Assembly (NCBI GenBank): GCA_049516835.1
Contig: JBEKSR010000026.1
Location: forward strand, 1-64,000
Direction of reading: 5' to 3'
DNA length: 64,000 nt
Source: Fen-178 sp049516835
GTDB lineage: Bacteria; Acidobacteriota; Terriglobia; Bryobacterales; Bryobacteraceae
Shown: positions 61,785 through 64,000 of the stretch, piece after piece
Numbering within the stretch: position 1 is the first letter of the stretch
Layout: every line of letters begins with the position of its first letter
Made by a program: the position numbers and the translations under genes
The notes under the pieces: generated by a model
Seen by the model: only the letters and a program-made list of their open reading frames with translations
Told to the model about the DNA's origin: nothing
The model's database searches: none

Positions 61785-62414
61785 ATGAAAACGATAAGCT
61801 GGCTGGTTTCGGTCGGGTTGATTGCATCCGCTGGAAGGGTGATCAACTTCGACAACGCGCCGCTTGGCATGACCCCGCCCGGGTGGACGGTGGCCATGAC
61901 CAATCGCGGTGGGGCACCGCGATGGGAGATCCGCAAAGACGGGAGTGCGCCGACTCAGCCAAACGTTTTGGCCCAGGTTTCCGACGACCCGACGGGTGAC
62001 CGCTTCCCGCTGGCCATTCTCGACAACATGAGTCTCCGCGATGGCGACGTCAGCGTGCGGATCAAGCCGGTGGCGGGGCGCGAGGACCAGGGAGGCGGCC
62101 TGGTTTGGCGCTACCGGGACGCCAACAACTACTACCTGGCCAGGGCCAACGCGCTGGAAGAGAATGTGGCGCTGTACAAGGTGGAAAACGGCCGTCGAAT
62201 TCCGCTGGCGCCGGGCGTCAAGCACGAGATCCCTTCCAACGGCTGGAGCATCCTCAAGGTATCGGTCCGCGGCAACCGTTTTCAGGTGTACCTGGACCAC
62301 CGCCGCATTTTGCAGGGCTGGGACAACACGTTCGCGGCTGCTGGGCAAGTCGGCCTATGGACGGTGGCCGACTCAGTCACCTACTTCGACGATTTCCGGG
62401 TGTATCCGAAGTAA
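61785..62414 (+). CDS. Secreted DUF1080-like protein
   Basis: The 209-residue product has a short signal peptide (KTISWLVSVGLIASAG) and a concanavalin-like fold: INFDNAPLGMTPPGWTVAMT, DGDVSVRIKPVAGREDQGGG, WRYRDANNYYLARANALEEN (20 residues) and AGQVGLWTVADSVTYFDDF. It resembles 1656-2294 in fold. Its gene lies 65 bases downstream of the GH2 gene and probably serves the same extracellular substrate. Confidence 0.72.
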   Translation: MKTISWLVSVGLIASAGRVINFDNAPLGMTPPGWTVAMTNRGGAPRWEIRKDGSAPTQPNVLAQVSDDPTGDRFPLAILDNMSLRDGDVSVRIKPVAGREDQGGGLVWRYRDANNYYLARANALEENVALYKVENGRRIPLAPGVKHEIPSNGWSILKVSVRGNRFQVYLDHRRILQGWDNTFAAAGQVGLWTVADSVTYFDDFRVYPK

Positions 62415-62422
62415 ACCGGGGA

Positions 62423-62446
62423 GGGCAAGCTAAAGCATGCCCCACC
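62423..62446. repeat. 24-base interspersed repeat, second copy
   Basis: Identical over 24 bases to 14366-14389. It touches the stop codon of the M56 peptidase gene on the minus strand. Confidence 0.75.
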
Positions 62447-64000
62447 TACAGCAACCGGAAATTCACCTCGATCATGGCCTGCACGGGCACAGCCATGCCG
62501 TCACGCGTGCCAGGTTTGAAGATCCATTGGGTGATGGCGTCGAGCGCCTGCTCGTCCAGCCCGTATCCCACGCCCTTGCGTAGTTGGACGTCGGAGGCTC
62601 TGCCACCGGTTCCGATCACCACGGAGAGCACCACCGTTCCCTGGACCTTCGCGGCGCGCGCCTCGGCGGAATAGCTCGGCTCGAGCTTGTACAGAAGCTT
62701 CGGCGCTGCTACGCCGTTACCGATCTTTGATACCTCGGCGGTGGCTTGCCGTTTGGGCGACAATTGCGTCACGCGCGCCTTGCGTATCTCGCTGGCGGAC
62801 GCTTCCATGGCTTCGGCTTCGCTTACGCGGCCTTGCTCGCGCAGAAAGTGCGCGAGGAATTCCATGGTGAGGGCCGTCTCCGGCGAGTTCGCCTCCTCCA
62901 CGGCTAGCGCGGCCCGATAGAGCGATTCGGCGGCTGGCGCTTCGCCTTCCCGGTGCTGCCTGACCATGGCCTGCCAAGTCATCGCCGGTCCCGCCATAGG
63001 GCCGGATGGCGCCACATTCTGAGCCCGCTCAAAATAGTCGAGCGCGTGGGCGGGGTCCTTGTCGTATATGCTGGTTCCGAGATACAGAAGCGCGGCAGCC
63101 GTTTCAGGCCGGTCGCCCACCGCCGCCACGGCCTGGTTGTAGTAACCGATGGCTTCGTCGATATGGCCTCGCTGGCGCGCCTGGTCACCCAGTTTCACGA
63201 GTCCTACGGTATCGTCCGCCTTCGGCGGCGTGGTCTGCCGCACCGGGGTCTGCGCCCGCATGGCGGCGAAAGGGGCAACTGCGGCGACGGCCAGCAGCGT
63301 GGCGGCCAGCACTGCCATTCGTCCTGGCACGTGACGTTTTACGCCGGAATCCAGAATGGCCAGCAGCCGGCCTTCGAGCTGCGACCGCCGCGCCATGGCG
63401 ACCGCCGCCCACGCGGTTGCCGGCGCGGATTGCAGGGTGCGCGCCACTTCCAGCAGATGGCCCGCGTAATCCGACGCGCGGGCGCCGGCGTTGAGCACCA
63501 GGTCGTCGGTGGCGCGCTCGCGCTCCTTCAGAAATTCGCGCCAGGCGGACCACGCCAGAGGGTTCCACCAGTTGAGACTCAAGGCCGTGCGCGCGAGCAC
63601 GTGCGTAGCCACGTCGCCGCGGCGGACGTGGGCCAGCTCGTGCAACAGCACGACGCGGCGGCGCTCTTCGCTCCACCCGGCTGCTTCGGGCGGCATGAAA
63701 ATGGCCGGCCGCAGAAGCCCGAAGGTCATGGGCATGCTGCCTGGGCGGCTTTCGAGCACGCGCACGCGGCGGCGAATCCCCAACGACTGGGCCAGTATGC
63801 GCGCCAAGCCGTCATCGGGAAAGGGACGCGCGGCGCGCTGGACGCGCCACATGGCGATGAATGCCGCTAACATGCGCGCGAAAGCCGCGGCCGCACCGGC
63901 GGCCCAGAGCAACATCATCCAGATTCTCCAGTCGTAGTAGCGCGGCGCATCGATCGCGCGGCGGGCCATGGCCGACGGAAGCAAAGACGACGAAGGCGGC
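62446..64000 (-). CDS. M56 (BlaR1-like) peptidase with TPR-like repeats and TonB tail, partial
   Basis: The gene runs off the window edge, so the start is not seen; the frame is open to base 64000. The visible part has a membrane segment (WMMLLWAAGAAAAFARMLAA), the metalloprotease motif LLHELAHVRRGD with ERERATDDLVL, a second membrane segment near a RMAVLAATLLAVAAVAPFAA stretch, several TPR-like helical repeats (GHIDEAIGYYNQAVAAVG, DPAHALDYFERAQ), and a TonB-type C-terminal domain (VQGTVVLSVVIGTGGRASDV, WIFKPGTRDG). BlaR1 proteins sense beta-lactams; here the outside part is TPR/TonB instead, so another signal is likely. Confidence 0.85.
   Translation of the reverse strand, partial: PPSSSLLPSAMARRAIDAPRYYDWRIWMMLLWAAGAAAAFARMLAAFIAMWRVQRAARPFPDDGLARILAQSLGIRRRVRVLESRPGSMPMTFGLLRPAIFMPPEAAGWSEERRRVVLLHELAHVRRGDVATHVLARTALSLNWWNPLAWSAWREFLKERERATDDLVLNAGARASDYAGHLLEVARTLQSAPATAWAAVAMARRSQLEGRLLAILDSGVKRHVPGRMAVLAATLLAVAAVAPFAAMRAQTPVRQTTPPKADDTVGLVKLGDQARQRGHIDEAIGYYNQAVAAVGDRPETAAALLYLGTSIYDKDPAHALDYFERAQNVAPSGPMAGPAMTWQAMVRQHREGEAPAAESLYRAALAVEEANSPETALTMEFLAHFLREQGRVSEAEAMEASASEIRKARVTQLSPKRQATAEVSKIGNGVAAPKLLYKLEPSYSAEARAAKVQGTVVLSVVIGTGGRASDVQLRKGVGYGLDEQALDAITQWIFKPGTRDGMAVPVQAMIEVNFRLL

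Overview
The window reads as a GC-rich chromosomal segment of an acidobacterium of the Bryobacterales/Solibacter type. The evidence is two secreted proteins ending in the Solibacter-type C-terminal domain (TIGR03437), one of them with an SBBP-repeat propeller, two ECF sigma factors linked to Ser/Thr kinase genes, a GldA/GldF/GldG-like ABC cassette with a DUF4340 protein, and many GC-rich palindromic interspersed repeats. The genus call is inference; there is no rRNA gene here, and I saw no tRNA gene and no CRISPR array.

Layout. 1-952 carries short repeats and no convincing gene. 953-6289 holds a secreted NADAR-fold protein and a secreted carbohydrate cluster (lectin-like DUF1080-type protein, GH30-like hydrolase, mutarotase-like protein), then a DUF429 protein. 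6361-7666 is a small accessory island: a HicAB toxin-antitoxin pair with its own palindromic operator, flanked by two same-orientation fragments of the 3' end of an lrp/asnC gene. 7770-12259 holds a TPR Ser/Thr kinase, a TIGR03437 protein and an ECF sigma factor. 12309-18676 is a complete histidine-degradation operon (hutH, hutU, a fused formimidoyltransferase/cyclodeaminase, hutI) divergent from an intact lrp gene. 18722-29005 is mixed housekeeping: GYD protein, malic enzyme, alginate-lyase-like protein, a membrane protein with a MarR-like regulator under a strong palindrome, two Spy-like periplasmic proteins, a DsbA-like/MauE-like/methyltransferase operon and the NAD salvage pair pncB-pncA. 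29052-33548 is the Gld-like ABC operon.

33549-35965 is gene-poor with repeats and two minor genes. 35969-42486 holds the large SBBP protein, a ZIP metal transporter and a multi-PAS hybrid histidine kinase. 42942-54809 is mostly core: ilvE, a flippase-like membrane protein, rsmA, an ECF sigma/anti-sigma pair with a visible sigma-E-like autoregulatory promoter, a ThuA protein, an Ldh2-type dehydrogenase, lipA, two tandem small paralogues, and a membrane Ser/Thr kinase translationally coupled to an ECF sigma factor.

54899-57143 is the second accessory island: a C-terminally shortened Doc toxin with an AbrB-like antitoxin, a divergent Phd/VapC pair and an unrecognised 269-residue gene. Its right edge cuts directly into amtB, which has lost its 5' end although glnK still follows. 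The window ends with a conserved membrane protein, a secreted GH2 enzyme, a DUF1080-like protein and an edge-truncated M56 (BlaR1-like) peptidase fused to TPR-like repeats and a TonB-type C-terminus.

The best candidates for something new are the two toxin-antitoxin islands (one bounded by lrp 3' fragments, one that broke amtB), the secreted NADAR protein, the unknown 269-residue gene at the broken amtB, and the interspersed hairpin families.
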